A program made the translations under genes and the position numbers. A DNA stretch of 64,000 nt from Carallia brachiata (Eukaryota; Streptophyta; Magnoliopsida; Malpighiales; Rhizophoraceae): assembly GCA_021464245.1 (NCBI GenBank), contig JADCRB010000066.1, positions 1,835,548-1,899,547 of the forward strand, given 5' to 3'. Below, in pieces: positions 22,276 to 33,700 of the stretch; within the stretch, counting starts at the first letter, position 1; every line of letters starts with the position of its first letter. A model generated the notes under the pieces. That model saw only the letters and a program-made list of their open reading frames with translations, made no database searches and was not told the DNA's origin.

Positions 22276-23250
22276 TCTTCATCAACCGATGGAAAGGTTG
22301 ACATCTCCCAGCTAAATTGGAGATGAAACGGCGAATGTAAGCCAGCTTTCCTTGTAGACTTCGCAGCTCGTGCAGGTTTTTAGGTTCAGGCATCTTTTGA
22401 ATTGCCTCAACCTTTGACTGATCAACTTCGATTCCACGATGGCGCACCACGAACCCAAGAAACTTTCCTGATGTGACACCGAATGCGCACTTGAGAGGGT
22501 TCATTTTGAGCTGATGCCTCCGAAGTCTTTCGAACACTGTCTTGAGATCCTCGAGGTGGTCTTTGCGCTTCTTAGTCTTTACAACTAAGTCATCAACATA
22601 ACATTCTACAATCTTGTGCAGCATGTCATCAAAAATTTTTTGCATAGCACGTTGATAAGTGGCGCCAGCATTTTTTAATCCAAACGGCATAACTTTTAGC
22701 AGTATATACCTTTTGGGGTGCGGAATGCTGTCAACTCCTCGTCTTCTGGTGCCATTCTGATTTGGTTATAGCCTGAAGAACCATCCATGAAAGACAATGC
22801 TTCGTGACCCGTTGTTGCATCGACTGTGATCTCCGTTATGGGCAACGGAAAGTCATCTTTCGGGCAGGCCTTGTTAAGATCTCGAAAATCAACACATACC
22901 CTCAACTGTCCATTCTTCTTTCTTACCGGGACAATGTTGGCAATCCACGTTGGGTAGGTGACCTCTCGGATGAAGCCGGCATTGATCAGCTTGTTCACCT
23001 CCTCCTCGATTTGTGGAATGAGTTCCGGGCGGAACCGTCGTTGTGGCTGCTTGACAGAACGGACACTCTTCTTTACTGCTAGACGATGCACCGCAATTTT
23101 TGGGTCAAGTCCAGGCATTTCTTTGTAACTCCATGCGAACACGTCCCTGTATTGACTTAATACCTGAACATATTCCTGCTCTTCTTCTACAGTAAGTAAA
23201 GCACTTACAAATGTAGGTCGAGGATCTTCCGGAGAGCCAAGATTGACCTC
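22229..23250 (-). CDS. Reverse transcriptase domain, element 1
   Basis: Motifs in order: FIREVTYPTWIANIVPV, RVCVDFRDLNKACPKDDFPL, FMDGSSGYNQI, MPFGLKNAGATYQRAM and the catalytic CYVDDLVVK near 22585. One base is missing at about 22694, giving TGC TAA in place of TGC TAC AAA as in element 2. The frame therefore stops just before MPFGL and resumes in another frame. A second single-base gain near 22250 lies in a run of A. Confidence 0.9.
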
Positions 23251-24109
23251 CTTGAGTTCATCAACAGTTGCTTGGCCACCGTCTTCAAGTTCCGGGGGAG
23301 CCTCCTTCACTTCACCATCTGATGAGTCAGAATCAGCCTCCTCGCTAATTGTGACATGAAATGCAGAACCTCTGACTTCACCTTCTTTGTTTGACTGGAT
23401 AAGCCTGTCCTGTTTGGTGGTGGTGGTGATGGCACGTGCATCAGCTGCTTGGCTTCGGCTCTTTAGCGTGATCCGCACAGGTGACTTCTCCTGATAGCCT
23501 AAGCCAGGTCGGGACTGTGATGTTTGAGAAGCGGCGCCATGTGTGGACGGCAGCGTACCCATTGTGCTCGGGTTTGAAAAGTCATAGCCCGCCTTTGCCA
23601 AAAGCTTGTATGCATTAGGATCAAATCCTTCATGTGTTCTTCTTTCTGGAAGTGAGCCGCCTTCGACTGCCCCCGTGTGTGGTTTGACGAAGCCTTTTAA
23701 TGGTTTTGAAGATAAAACCGGCTCAATCTTTGGTATCGGCAGAGTGTAAGTCTCCTTCAGGTTGTGCAGCTCCTTTGTTTTGGGTTGGCTATGACCTTGC
23801 TCCTGTTTAAGATCAATACAATAAGAGAAAGGGGGTTGACCTTCTGAGCGTCGTGACCTAGGCACATAGCGTAGGACTGGAGTGGAGCTTGAAGATGCAA
23901 CATCCTTCGAACGAAGTTCAGCAGGCTGTGGCAGCTTTTCATTTGTTGGAGCCTGGGGTTGGGCATTGGCAGGTTCTTCGACAGCTTTTCCCTTTTTGTG
24001 GATGCCTCCAGTCCAAGTAGCTTTTGATGGAATGATCTCCGGATTGTCTGTGTCGGTGTAGAAGACTGCATCCGCCAAATGTGATTCAGCATCATCGAAC
24101 GGCTTTAAG

Positions 24110-24449
24110 TCAGCATTGACCTTTTGAACGCCACCATTGTAGTACTTGAAGCACTGATGCAGGCTTGAGAGCACAACTCCATTTCCATGAATCCATGGTC
24201 GTCCTAGCAACATCTTATATGTGGTACGTGCATCAATCACGTGAAATAGAGTGCTAGAAGTGAGATTACCGATAGTTAGCTCCAAGCGAATCATCCCAAT
24301 TGCTTTCTGTCCTCCTTGATTAAAGCCATGAATCATCAAGCGGCTGTCTGATAATTCATCAATGCCGATGCCGAGCTCCTTTATGGTGGATTTTGGGATA
24401 ATATTGACTGCTGAACCATCGTCGATCAGAATACGTCGGACCTTCTGTT
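24110..24449 (-). CDS. Aspartic protease domain, element 1
   Basis: In frame with gag within the 22696-26268 frame. The catalytic signature is RILIDDGSAVNII near 24400-24437, followed by LGRPWIHG near 24180, typical of Tat-type elements, where the motif is DDGSA rather than DTGA. It would process the polyprotein. No frame break lies between gag and protease. Confidence 0.8.
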
Positions 24450-26468
24450 CTCTCACATAGCCTGATACATACAGCGGCCGATTGTGGGGTTTGGACCCCA
24501 GTAGGAGATCCTCATCTGAAAATGAGATGGCAGAGTAATATCCGACGTGATTTCGGTCCGCCTGTTGCTCCGCTGAGTTAGACTCATTTGATGGCTGTGA
24601 TTCAGCTGAGGTCTGGAGAGTATTGCTGACTTGATTTTGCCACACTTCTGTTGATTGCAAAGCTATAAACAGCTGAGGGTTAGCGAGAAGGGTTTGAAGA
24701 GCTTCATATACCTTCTCCGTTGTCAACTTTTTGTTGTCGAGCGGCTCCTCCTTACGATGTGTCACCTCTTCTGATGGTTTTGAAGTGATGGTGGTTTGGT
24801 TTGCCGAGGTTACGCCTTCCTGGTCCAGAATGATTTTATTCTGGCTTTTGAGCTTCATGATTAGCTCCTTTAGGACGAAACATTTCTCGGTTGGATGACT
24901 TACTATCCGATGATATTTGCAGAATCTCGGATCGCTGACTCGATCCTTTTCATTCGGCCGCTTGCACTCTGGGAGTTCGATCAGCTTCGCCTCCAGGAGT
25001 TGGTCAAGGATGTCGGGGACGTCTGAGTCAGGGAATGGATACTGCTTTTGCTCCAACTCTCGCAAGGTCACCTTCCGCCTTTCCTGTTGTTTTGGCTGAG
25101 TTATTTGGGTCGGAGGATTTACCTTGGCTTTAGCTCCCACTTTTACTGGTGCGGCTTCAACAGTCATCACTTCTTTCCCTTTTCCGGAGCTGTTGGGTTT
25201 CTTAATCTCCCTTCTGCCCCCTTGCTGGTCCAACTGGATGGGAACCGTGCCTCCGGAAGTCTGGATGCTTATCTCCATATCATGTGCGCGGGTCGCCAAT
25301 TCTTCGAAGGTTCGGGGTTTGACACCCTGCAGGATGTATAACAGCTCCCAATGCATTCCTTGGATGCACATCTCCACGGCAGAAGTCTCCGTCAGGCGAT
25401 CTTTGCAGTCCAAGCTGAGGGCACGCCATCTGTTGATGTATTCGACAACGGGCTCTCCTTTTCTTTGTTTGGTGCTGGTAAGCTCCATCATACTTACCGT
25501 CCTTCGAGTGCTGAAAAATCTATTGAGGAACTCTCGTTGTAGCTGTTCCCAACTGTCGATCGATTCTGGTTCAAGATTTATGAACCAGGTGAAAGCGGTC
25601 TCCCTGAGTGAACGAACAAACTGTTTCACCAAGAGATCTCCGTAAGTCCCTGCGTTGTTGCAGGTTTCAACGAAGTGGGCGATGTGCTGTTTGGGATCGC
25701 CTCGTCCGTCGAATTGTTGAAATTTGGGCGGTTGGTAGCCCAAGGGCATGTTGAGACTTTCGATCCGTCTGGTGTACGGTTTGACGTACATCTGTGATCC
25801 TTGGAAGGATGTAGCTTGTTGCAGTCGGATCGTATTGGCTATCATTTCCTGCAATTGTTGAACAGATAGCGAAGCTATAGAATTTGAGGGTGGCAGCTGT
25901 GTAGAACTACCTGGTCGCTTTTCTGCAGGGAAGACGTCGGCTGGTGTGGCTTCTGGAGTGAAACCGGGTGGATATGGTTGCTCCTCGCGGATTTCGGGAT
26001 CAACTTGGATCGGGCTTTTTCCTTTGAGAGCTGCGATCTGTTGATCTTTTTCCTCCACGACTCTGATCAGCTGTAAAATTTTGTTTTCCAATTCTGAAAT
26101 TCTTTCTCTGTGCTGGTTGTGTTGGTCATCATGACGGCAACAGATGAGGCTCCGGGAAAGACTGGGGGAGAAAACTCTTCTGATTCTTCTGTGTGAGTCG
26201 GATTTTGTTGAGCAGGCTTCGTCGTGTTGCCCCCGATTTCGATCGGGGTGGGTGATCGACTCCTCCATGCGGCAAGAGAGTCAGGGGAGAGATCCTGTTG
26301 TGCAAGCTGTGGACTCTCCATTTCGACATTTTGTCGGGTTTGGACGGCAAGAAATTGTGTCCGTCCCCGGGTTTCTGGACCTGCGTACCCAGGTAGGGTA
26401 GTTGATGCAGGCAATGGAGCCGTTGCCTTCTTTTTTGTGGCAGCAGTTGTACTCCTTTTCGGTGCCAT
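24450..26468 (-). CDS. Gag, element 1
   Basis: Starts MAPKRSTTAATKKKATAP at 26468 and runs in two frames joined near 26100, where one base is missing between TSTEKE and ISELENKILQLI. The main part has the retrotransposon gag core: PLGYQPPKFQQFDGRGDPK, FVRSLRETAFTWFINLEP, SWEQLQREFLNRFFSTRR and YINRWRALSLDCKDRL. It ends in a linker leading to protease. The homologous point in element 2 is broken differently (two bases fewer), so the A-run there is unstable. Role: capsid of the virus-like particle. Confidence 0.85.
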
Positions 26469-26489
26469 TTGATGTGCTGAACACCTGTA

Positions 26490-26538
<49 letters not shown>

Positions 26539-26700
26539 TTTTTACTTTTTACTTTTTACTTTTTACTTTTTTACTTTTTTTTTACTTTTTACTTTTTACC
26601 TTTTTTTTTTTTTTTTTCTTTTTTTTTTTGTCTCTTTTTTTTTTTCTCTCTCGGCTCCCCTTTTACCTCTTTTTTTTTTTTTTTTTTTAAGAAACAAGAG
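26490..26700. repeat. A-rich leader of element 1 (poly-T on plus)
   Basis: Between the primer-binding site and the gag ATG lies a 200 bp homopolymer-rich tract with TTTACTTTTT units. The same kind of leader, longer, is in element 2 at 42519-42738. Confidence 0.85.
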
Positions 26701-27399
26701 ATGGGAGGTGAAGATGTCCCACCGAGCGTGCCAAAAATTTGTAAAGCGTAAATTTCGAGCCTAAAACAATTAAACTCGAAAATACAAAAATAAATTACAA
26801 ATAAAAATTTAAAAATAAAAGAAAATTTACGTGGGGTCGATCTCCGTAGATCCTCCGATTAGTGTTCCTTTTTTGACTCCGTCAAGGGCTGCACGAGCTT
26901 GATCTTGACAGAAATAAATTCCACAGATTTTTCTTGAACTAGGTAGACTGAAACCGGATCTGATTTGGACGTTTTGACTACGGTTAAGAACCGTAGAGAC
27001 CAGATCTGAGCCGATCTGACTTAATTTCACCGAGAGTCGAAGAGACTTGTTCTCGGATGAGCTGCCTGGATTTTGCTGAGGGCCGTATGAGGCTTAATCC
27101 CAGCCGGATTTGTAGTAATTTGATATTTTTAACTCTATATTCTCAGAAATTCAGATCTAGAACGATCCAAGAATATAAATTTAAAAATAACTTTAGAAAT
27201 GGAAACAGCAAATTTTTTGGGCCTTACCCCTGAAATATCTCTCAAAACGGAGTTAGGAGAGTATACTGCTAAGTAAAAGCACGTAAGAAAAGGAGAAATT
27301 TTCTTGAGAGATTTTCAAAATTTTCTTTTTCTCTCAAATTCTCTGAATTTTTCTGTTTACAGATTTGCTGAATCTGTTTTGAACTGAGGGGCATGGGCC

Positions 27400-27407
27400 T
27401 ATTTATA
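27400..27407 (-). promoter_or_regulatory. LTR TATA box (5' LTR, element 1)
   Basis: TATAAATA on the minus strand, preceded in sense by the tandem-repeat U3. This would drive the genomic transcript of the element. Confidence 0.6.
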
Positions 27408-27416
27408 GGGTTTCCC

Positions 27417-27615
27417 CTCTCGTGTGAAAGCACGCGTGTGAAAGGCATAAGTCGACTTTTCCGTGTGAAAGGCATAAGTCGACTTTTCCGTGTGAAAGCA
27501 CGCGTGAGAAAGGAATAAGTCGACTTTTCTGACTTTCCGTGTGAAAGCATGCGTGAGAAAGGAATAAGTCGACTTTTCCGTGTGAAAGCACACATGCGAA
27601 AGGAATAAGTCGACT
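27417..27615. repeat. Tandem repeats in U3 of the 5' LTR, element 1
   Basis: About six degenerate units containing GTGTGAAAG.. and AGTCGACTTTTC, with spacing of about 27-45 bp. Such arrays in U3 are typical enhancer-like modules. They are absent from the partner LTR. Confidence 0.75.
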
Positions 27616-27618
27616 ATT

Positions 27619-27679
<61 letters not shown>

Positions 27680-27688
27680 AATGTTACA

Positions 27689-28041
27689 GTCGCATTGACT
27701 CAAACTATGTCAAAACTATCCAGGACGCCGGCGACAAGTATTTGAATAAGATTAACAAGCAGGCCGAGCAAGTCGACAGTGGAAAGGTGCTCCCTCTAGA
27801 CTTCACCCCTTGTAGCAGTTTTCCTATTTATGACGTCAATTTCGGATGGGGCAAGCCTGCCTGGGTAGGCTCGCACTGGCCTTACAAGAACCTAGTTACG
27901 TATGCTGACACCCCAAAAGGGGATGGGGGTATAGAGGTATTAATGTACTTGACAGAGCAAGACATGGCCAAGTTTGAAGTTGATGAGGAGCTTGCTGCAT
28001 TTACTTCCGTATCTCCACCCCAAGATTATTTTACTTCGTAA
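27689..28041 (+). pseudogene. BAHD acyltransferase, 3' fragment
   Basis: An open frame of 116 codons begins at the LTR border (27691) and ends at TAA 28039-28041. It carries YDVNFGWGKPAWVG, the C-terminal BAHD signature (usually DFGWG, here NFGWG), and a typical tail with GGIEVLMYLTEQDMAKFE. BAHD enzymes transfer acyl groups from CoA esters in the cytosol. The N-terminal half with the catalytic HXXXD motif is missing: left of element 1 (before 17051) there is only AT-rich DNA. The gene is therefore a truncated remnant. No indel or stop occurs within the fragment, so truncation seems recent. Confidence 0.85.
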
Positions 28042-28420
28042 TAACATACTGTTACGGGCTTTCGGGCCTTCTCCTTCTTTGTTGTGTTGTTGTTTTCTTC
28101 AGTACTCCTTCTTAATTGTGTTTGTCTCTTGTTGTACGTTATGTGATTTTTGGTTTGGTTCGCTGTTCTGTTTGCTGAGGCAATAGGCAATAAGACACAA
28201 GCGGTATCTATGGTGTCTCATGTGTGAGTGGGGTCAGTCACGGGTGAGAGTCATGGGAAAGTGATGTTACGTTGTTTCACTATTTGTAAGCCTATGTAAG
28301 GCAATCCTCCGATCGGAATAGAAAGATCTGATGTACTATAAAAACCCAAATTAAGTTGTTGTTTTCTGCAATTTATTTTTTTGTCGGGAAAATGTTCGTA
28401 ATCATTAAAAAAATTATTTA

Positions 28421-28526
28421 GATAATATTTAAATTATAATAATTAATATATTTTATACTATTTTTTAATTTATATTTTTATTATAATTATATAAAATAAG
28501 TTAATTATTATAATCTAAATATTGTC
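28421..28526. mobile_element. Small foldback (MITE-like) element
   Basis: The 26-base arms 28421-28446 and 28501-28526 are inverted repeats with 24 matches by eye (ATATTTAAATTATAATAATT-type). The spacer is AT-rich and non-coding. Confidence 0.55.
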
Positions 28527-28985
28527 AGAACAACTTTTTTTATTTTGTACGAGGAAGTCCTGAAACTTTTTCTTTTATTCCTTCGATATAGCTTTAGGAT
28601 ACCGAACCTGTGTAGCTGACTAAGGCCGCACAAAAAATCATGATCGTAACGTATATTTATTTGTAATTCATGTTCATGTCAGTCATTTTGTATTTACTTC
28701 AATAAAAATGTTTTGTATACCCAACAAACATACACGCGTACATATTACTACGTTAGAGCGAGTAAGTCATAATGCTTGATCAGTAGCCTTTGTCTTTTTA
28801 TTTGCCAATGAACTTTTGTTACCTAATTAATGAGACGCAATAACTTTAATTTTTGTCCCGCAATGGAAGTTTGTTACACAATACCTGTTCGTAAGTGAAA
28901 AGCAAGACTTGATGTAGATGAGACTACGGGAACTCAACTTTGATCATTAAGTTAAAGTCTCATCTACTTTAATGTATATATGAAT

Positions 28986-29215
28986 GAGTGTTTGATTTAC
29001 TTATTATTGATTGTCATTATTGTTGCCGGTTGTTTGTTATTTTTATTTGTTGATTATTATTATTTATTATTTATTATTATTATTGATAAATAAAATAAAA
29101 TTGTAATATTTAGTTAAATTAACATCTGTTATTGTTTATTAAAAATAAAATAATTATTTTAGATATTTTATTTATTTTATTATAATATATAATCTTTTTA
29201 AGTTTGATTAATCTA
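28986..29215. mobile_element. Diverged or truncated relative of the 10.8 kb MITE-like element
   Basis: Starts GAGTGTTTGATTTACTTATT and shares the order of core motifs with 10778-11010, at lower identity. The right terminal repeat is not clear, so it may be truncated. Confidence 0.4.
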
Positions 29216-30657
29216 AACTAGTCACGTGCAAATGCAACTTACAGATTTATATATAAAAATTCATTAAAATTATGACTTAGGGATTAACTACAATTTATAT
29301 AAATATATAAAAAAAATTTCTGGTTTTAAAAAAGTAAAAAAGATGATTCAAATGTGAAATTCTACTCTTGTTGGTCCTTTTTAAGAGAAAAAGGGTGAAT
29401 TAAAGAGAATGATTTTCCTTTTAGAGGACAACAGCGAAGTGCTACCCATATATAGCTTGTTTCCTTGTCTTTTTTAACTAAAAAATATCCAATAAATCCA
29501 AACACAGTAAATAAAAAGGAAAAATTCTCACAGAACTCTTTCTGTGCACTTTGAAATCTGTATTTAATGAACAAAATAATTTCTGGTGAAACATTTGTTC
29601 AGCGTACGATAACAACAATGTGGCCCTTCTCTGTGTTTTTTTTTTTTTTACGAAATAAAAAATTATTTCGTGTGTATGACAATTATCAAATCTCTAAGTT
29701 GATACTAGTTTTTTAACAGTTAACATACTTACTCAACTTCTTTTATAGGAAGGACCCACTACCAGAGTACTATTAAACTTAGAACGGATCTTCTTCAAAC
29801 TCAATTACAGTGCTAATCAGTCTTAAACTCATACACTGCACTTACATTGAGTATCCCTACTGGGAGCGCTGGCGGGGAGTCGAACACACTCAGACTAGAT
29901 ATCCCTACTGTAAGGGGAAGCGCTGACACAAAAATCTAAACTCAGGTTAATATTAAGAGAAATAGGCCAAAATACCGTTAACTTGTTACCACCCATAATA
30001 TGTGACCCTTGTCTTAGCCTGTCATTATCCAGACAAAGTATTCACAACAAATACGGTACATAGCTGATCCAATAAATGATGCAATGCTCGTCATTTTGCT
30101 TGTTTCCTTGTATTTATTTGTACTTTGAGATCTGTATAGGCAAGGGATAAGTATTTGCTCTTCTTCCTTCTCTTGGAGATGAGGCCTGCTCAATTTATTA
30201 AACAAGTATTAAGAGTCCTCCTAAATTATGAGAAGCACTTGTTAGAATATGATATTTCGCTATTAATTTGCAAAAATTAACGTAAAAGCTTTTGGATACA
30301 AAATTATTAACTTATCCTAAATTTATTTTTGTCATAATAAAGAAAAGGAACAAGCTAGTAATTTTATACCAAAAATTTCATTTTCCTTCCACTTTCTCAC
30401 CATTTTAGGAAGAAAGTGAATTATATACCAAAAATACAACTTTTATCTTTACTTTCACTTTATTTTGTTCCTCTACTAGCTCCAAACACAAGAAACTTCC
30501 ATCTCCTTTCTATTCTACCAATCCACACATGGCGTTAAGAATACTTGGAACATGCATAACTTAACACTACTGGATTTTGGAAAAAAAAAAAAAATTAACA
30601 AAATAAACAATACCATCTGCATTTTTCAGCCTCTTCCTTGTCCATCGCAAGCTGTTT

Positions 30658-31031
30658 CTAAAGTTCTTGTATTTTTACTGAATAATCAGCCTTCTCCCCC
30701 TGAAAATATCATTAACACCAGGTCTTGTCAAAGTGATAAAGCTTTTCTATGAAACTGAGTTCCATCATAAGAAACTCAGAATCATAACCAAAAAAGATTG
30801 AGCCTAGGAATTGAGTCTTTACCTTTGTCGAACTTTTCAGCCGCTGAACAAAAGCCTCCAATTCAAATGTCTACAAAATTACTCATCAGATAATTGGTCA
30901 AATAACTTAAAGCCCCCTTTCCCGTTTCTGTATATAATATAGCAAGTTGGATACCTTGTGCTTCCTTAAACGCATTGTAGCTTGCCATTCGCTGGAGTTT
31001 AGCCTTTCCTCATAGGACCAAAATAAAACAT
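30658..31031 (-). CDS. Three exons of an unrecognised gene (3' part)
   Basis: Exons 30955-31031, 30823-30870 and 30658-30699 have good splice sites (ATGCAG|AT, AAG|GTATCC, TTTTGTAG|AC, AAAG|GTAAAG, TTTCAG|GG) and compatible phases. They encode SYEERLNSSEWQATMRLRK, then TFELEAFVQRLKSSTK, then GEKADYSVKIQEL and TAG. The peptide is hydrophilic and helical in character. I do not recognise the family. The 5' exons are not resolved; a 5' end near 32650-32850 (TATATATA and AAACCCTAAATCG leader on the minus strand, then ATGATCTCTGAAATC) is possible, with the MITE-like copy 31603-32452 in an intron. It could also be a decayed gene. Confidence 0.4.
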
Positions 31032-31602
31032 CTGCATAGTGCGCAAGTTGAAAGTGTGATTGGCTTTGCCTTTCTATGCACTTCTTGTCATAGTCTTGTG
31101 GTCCTCAGCAAGTGAAACTGTAGGTTTCAGAATATGGTTCATCCAGGGCGATGTCCTTCTGTCTGCTACCACTGTCCCTATCTGCCGACAACATACAATA
31201 AAATTAACGTTGTCAGGCAAAAATAATATGACACTGTTGCAAATTTGGCACCAGAATACTATAACACAGTAAATATTGCAAGAGAATAATTAATGTAATT
31301 CAACAACGAGTACGAATTATTTTTTGAGGATATTGAGCTGCATAAATAGAGGCTTCAAGAGACTCAAAAGAACCAAAAAAAAAAAGTTAGAAGATGTATG
31401 TATACCTACTGAAATATAAGCGAATGCATTATTCTGGTAAATCCAAATTCATCCCTTGATTGCATTGGTCAGCTTTAGATTAGTCTTCCATACGAGCCTG
31501 TCTACCATTTCAGCACAACGGCTGAGCAAGTTACATGCGAACAAGACTGCCACACACATCAAAATCAATATCAATATCAACATCAACTCTCAATCAATAG
31601 TG

Positions 31603-32452
31603 TAAGAACCAAACCGGACCGATTGGTCAGATCGAGAAAATTGGAAACTGGTCAGCTGACCGTTCGGTTCTCTATTAAAACCAGAATTTTTGAAAACTGA
31701 GTATAGAACCGGTAAACTGGCTGATTGAACCGAAAATCAACGAACTGATCACAATTTTTACGGGTCAATCGGTTCGGTCAGCAATTATTTTGAACAGTCA
31801 ACAGCAGCGATATGACACTTTTATAAAGTGTTACGTTGCCCACCATATTTGCTTATTTGCTTAAAAATCTCAACATATATGGTTTAGTGCACAAGGTGGG
31901 TTTTGAACCCATGACTCTTCATTTATAGTGTGTAAGCTCTCACTACTAACTAGTGTATGTGTTGTTCTTTTTTTTTTTTTTTGAAACTTATTGTTTTACT
32001 AACAACAGCCAGAGTTATTTTTACTTTCTCATTCTATTTTTTTGTAAATAATAAATTAATAATTGTGCTAAATTATTTTTTAAAAAATTGAATTAATCAA
32101 AATAAAAATATATTTTATTTTAAAATATTTAACATAAATTATTGACATTTATTATTATATTAATTTAGTTATTTTTTTAGTTTTATAATTTGTTTAATTA
32201 TAAATTATATTTTATTAAATATACTAATTATAATATCTTTAATGTGTGTAATATTAATATGGTTTCTAAAATACACTTTATTTTAAATATTATTATTATT
32301 TTTATATAATATAACATTTTATATAATTATATAATATAAATATATATTTAATTTTTATATATTTAATATTGAATATCAATTTTTACTGGTTCATTATACC
32401 ATTGAGCTTTCAGTTCAATGAAAAGTTTGGTTTTTAAAACATTGCTGTCAGT
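31603..32452. mobile_element. MITE-like element with CCGGTT-rich ends, copy 2
   Basis: Diverged from the copy at 3463-4122: left end AACCAAACCGGACCGATTGG, right end CAGTTCAATGAAAAGTTTGG, and the same AT-rich core with ATATACTAATTATAATATCT. It is about 190 bp longer, with extra sequence between the left end and the core. Confidence 0.6.
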
Positions 32453-33420
32453 ATGATTCTACTTCATTTCAACAAAAAATAATTCTCAAATGAGACAAGA
32501 TATGCTTTGCTTACTGAAGAAATTTAAGAGACTCAACAGGAAAAGAAATTTTTTTTTAAAAAAAGATAGGAGATTGTATATACGTACAGGAATATAAGAG
32601 AATGCGTTCTGATAAACCACTGATTTGATTTGTGCTGATCAAAAGAAGAGAACTATCTTCATCTTCTTCACCTTAGCCTCCTCGGTGCTGATTTCAGAGA
32701 TCATCTGATGAACACACAAAAATCCTCCAATTGACAACACCAATGGCTGCGTTCCCAAAAATTAAACGATGGGCAGGCTTGGTTGACGATTTAGGGTTTC
32801 TCCGAGTCCCCTGCAAAGCCTATGCTGGAGACTCTGGCTGGGCGGTATATATAATAGATATGACATTGGTAAAAGAATGTGTGGCATAGCATACATGGTA
32901 AGTAATTGTAAATGAGGATAGACATGAATCTTAAAATAAGAAATTAGGATAATGGTTTGAAATGGTAGTTTTATTTTTGAGATTATAAAAGGAAACACTA
33001 GGTTGACACGTATTATCCATCCAACACAAATAAATATAAATTATAATAAAACTGATTTTTTTTTTTTTGTTTATTAATAAGAGTTTCATTAAACATTTGT
33101 TTTTTTAGGTCTTTGGGAGCTATTAGCCTAATAGTCGGTAATGAGACATAAAAAGAGGAATCTATTTCGAACTTTAAATCTATTAATTGGAGATCAAAGC
33201 TTCAATTACTTTAATTTTAATGATGTTGAATCTGTAATTTAATTTTATGTAATATAAAATAGTTATATAATTTATCTAATAATATTTAATATCTTATTTT
33301 TTTAATTATAATTATTTAATAATCCATCACTATTTGTTATTATATAAAATATTATTACCAAATATTTCCCTATTAATAAAGGAGAAAAGCTTGATCTTAT
33401 CCCTTCTTCTTACCATTTTT

Positions 33421-33700
33421 ATCAAGAAAAAAATTCATCGTGAGTATATCGATTATCGGATTTATAAATTGAAGTCGAAATAACTTTGTTTGTCGTGTCT
33501 CGTTCAGCCACCTATAAGGGACAGATTATCACCTGAACACTGGTGGGCCTAATGCCTTCTCTTGTCCGATCACCGTGTTAACGAGTTGTGAACTGTACCA
33601 CGCTTCTACTAAATCCCCAAATATTTGGGAGTAGGCAACAGTACAAGAGTATGAATCCAAGTTATTGCATAAAAAATACTTCACATTACTACCAAATTTT
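33421..33700. repeat. Repeat remnant related to 16711-16990
   Basis: Same motif order as the 16.7 kb copy: a GTCTCGTTCAGCCACC-like block, GGTGGGCCTAATGCCTTCTC, then CGTGTTAACGAG. Non-coding; class unknown. Confidence 0.4.

Larger units (their letters stand above)
17051..27688 (-). mobile_element. Ty3/gypsy LTR retrotransposon, Tat-type with dual RNase H, carrying a WOX gene (element 1)
   Basis: LTRs lie at 17051-17926 (3' in element sense) and 26740-27688 (5'). A primer-binding candidate TGGCACGCTCGGTGGGAC (minus) sits at 26716-26733, six bases inside the 5' LTR. The polypurine tract is GAAGTGGGGG next to the 3' LTR at about 17929-17940. Internal order in sense: A-rich leader, gag, protease, RT, RNase H, archaeal-type RNase H, integrase, A-rich tract, WUSCHEL-type homeobox gene, ORF3, PPT. 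The second RNase H between the first and integrase is the mark of the Tat lineage. Several single-base frameshifts interrupt pol. No target-site duplication is seen (ATAAC on the left, GTCGC on the right). Confidence 0.93.
26740..27688 (-). repeat. 5' LTR of element 1
   Basis: Shares the TGTAAAGCG start and R-U5 with 17051-17710. Its U3 (27408-27688) instead consists of tandem copies of a CGTGTGAAAGGCATAAGTCG-like unit plus a T-run (27622-27678). The outer end is taken as TTACA at 27688, abutting the acyltransferase fragment. Confidence 0.85.
28042..30560. other. Intergenic region
   Basis: The first 330 bp are probably old 3'UTR of the acyltransferase. The rest is AT-rich, with a small foldback element at 28421-28526 and a MITE relative at 28986-29215. 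I see no gene. Confidence 0.6.

Noticed and set aside
22804..25645. Plus-strand open frames opposite element 1 gag-pol
   Set aside because: Antisense shadows of gag-protease-RT without motifs of their own.
22696..26268. Start MEESITHPDRN as the true Gag start
   Set aside because: It reads the wrong frame over the first 55 codons; the homologous N-terminus in both elements is MAPKRST at 26468 and 42763.
27417..27615. CRISPR-like spacing of repeats
   Set aside because: Units are directly tandem and degenerate, lie in a plant LTR U3, and the window is eukaryotic.
30955..31003. Frame MASYNAFKEAQ over the first exon of the unrecognised gene
   Set aside because: Its phase gives an immediate stop in the next exon; the neighbouring frame joins all three exons without a stop.
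31880..31960. tRNA-like B-box words (GGGTTTTGAACCC) as a tRNA or SINE
   Set aside because: No matching A box or cloverleaf stems; it lies inside the MITE-like element.
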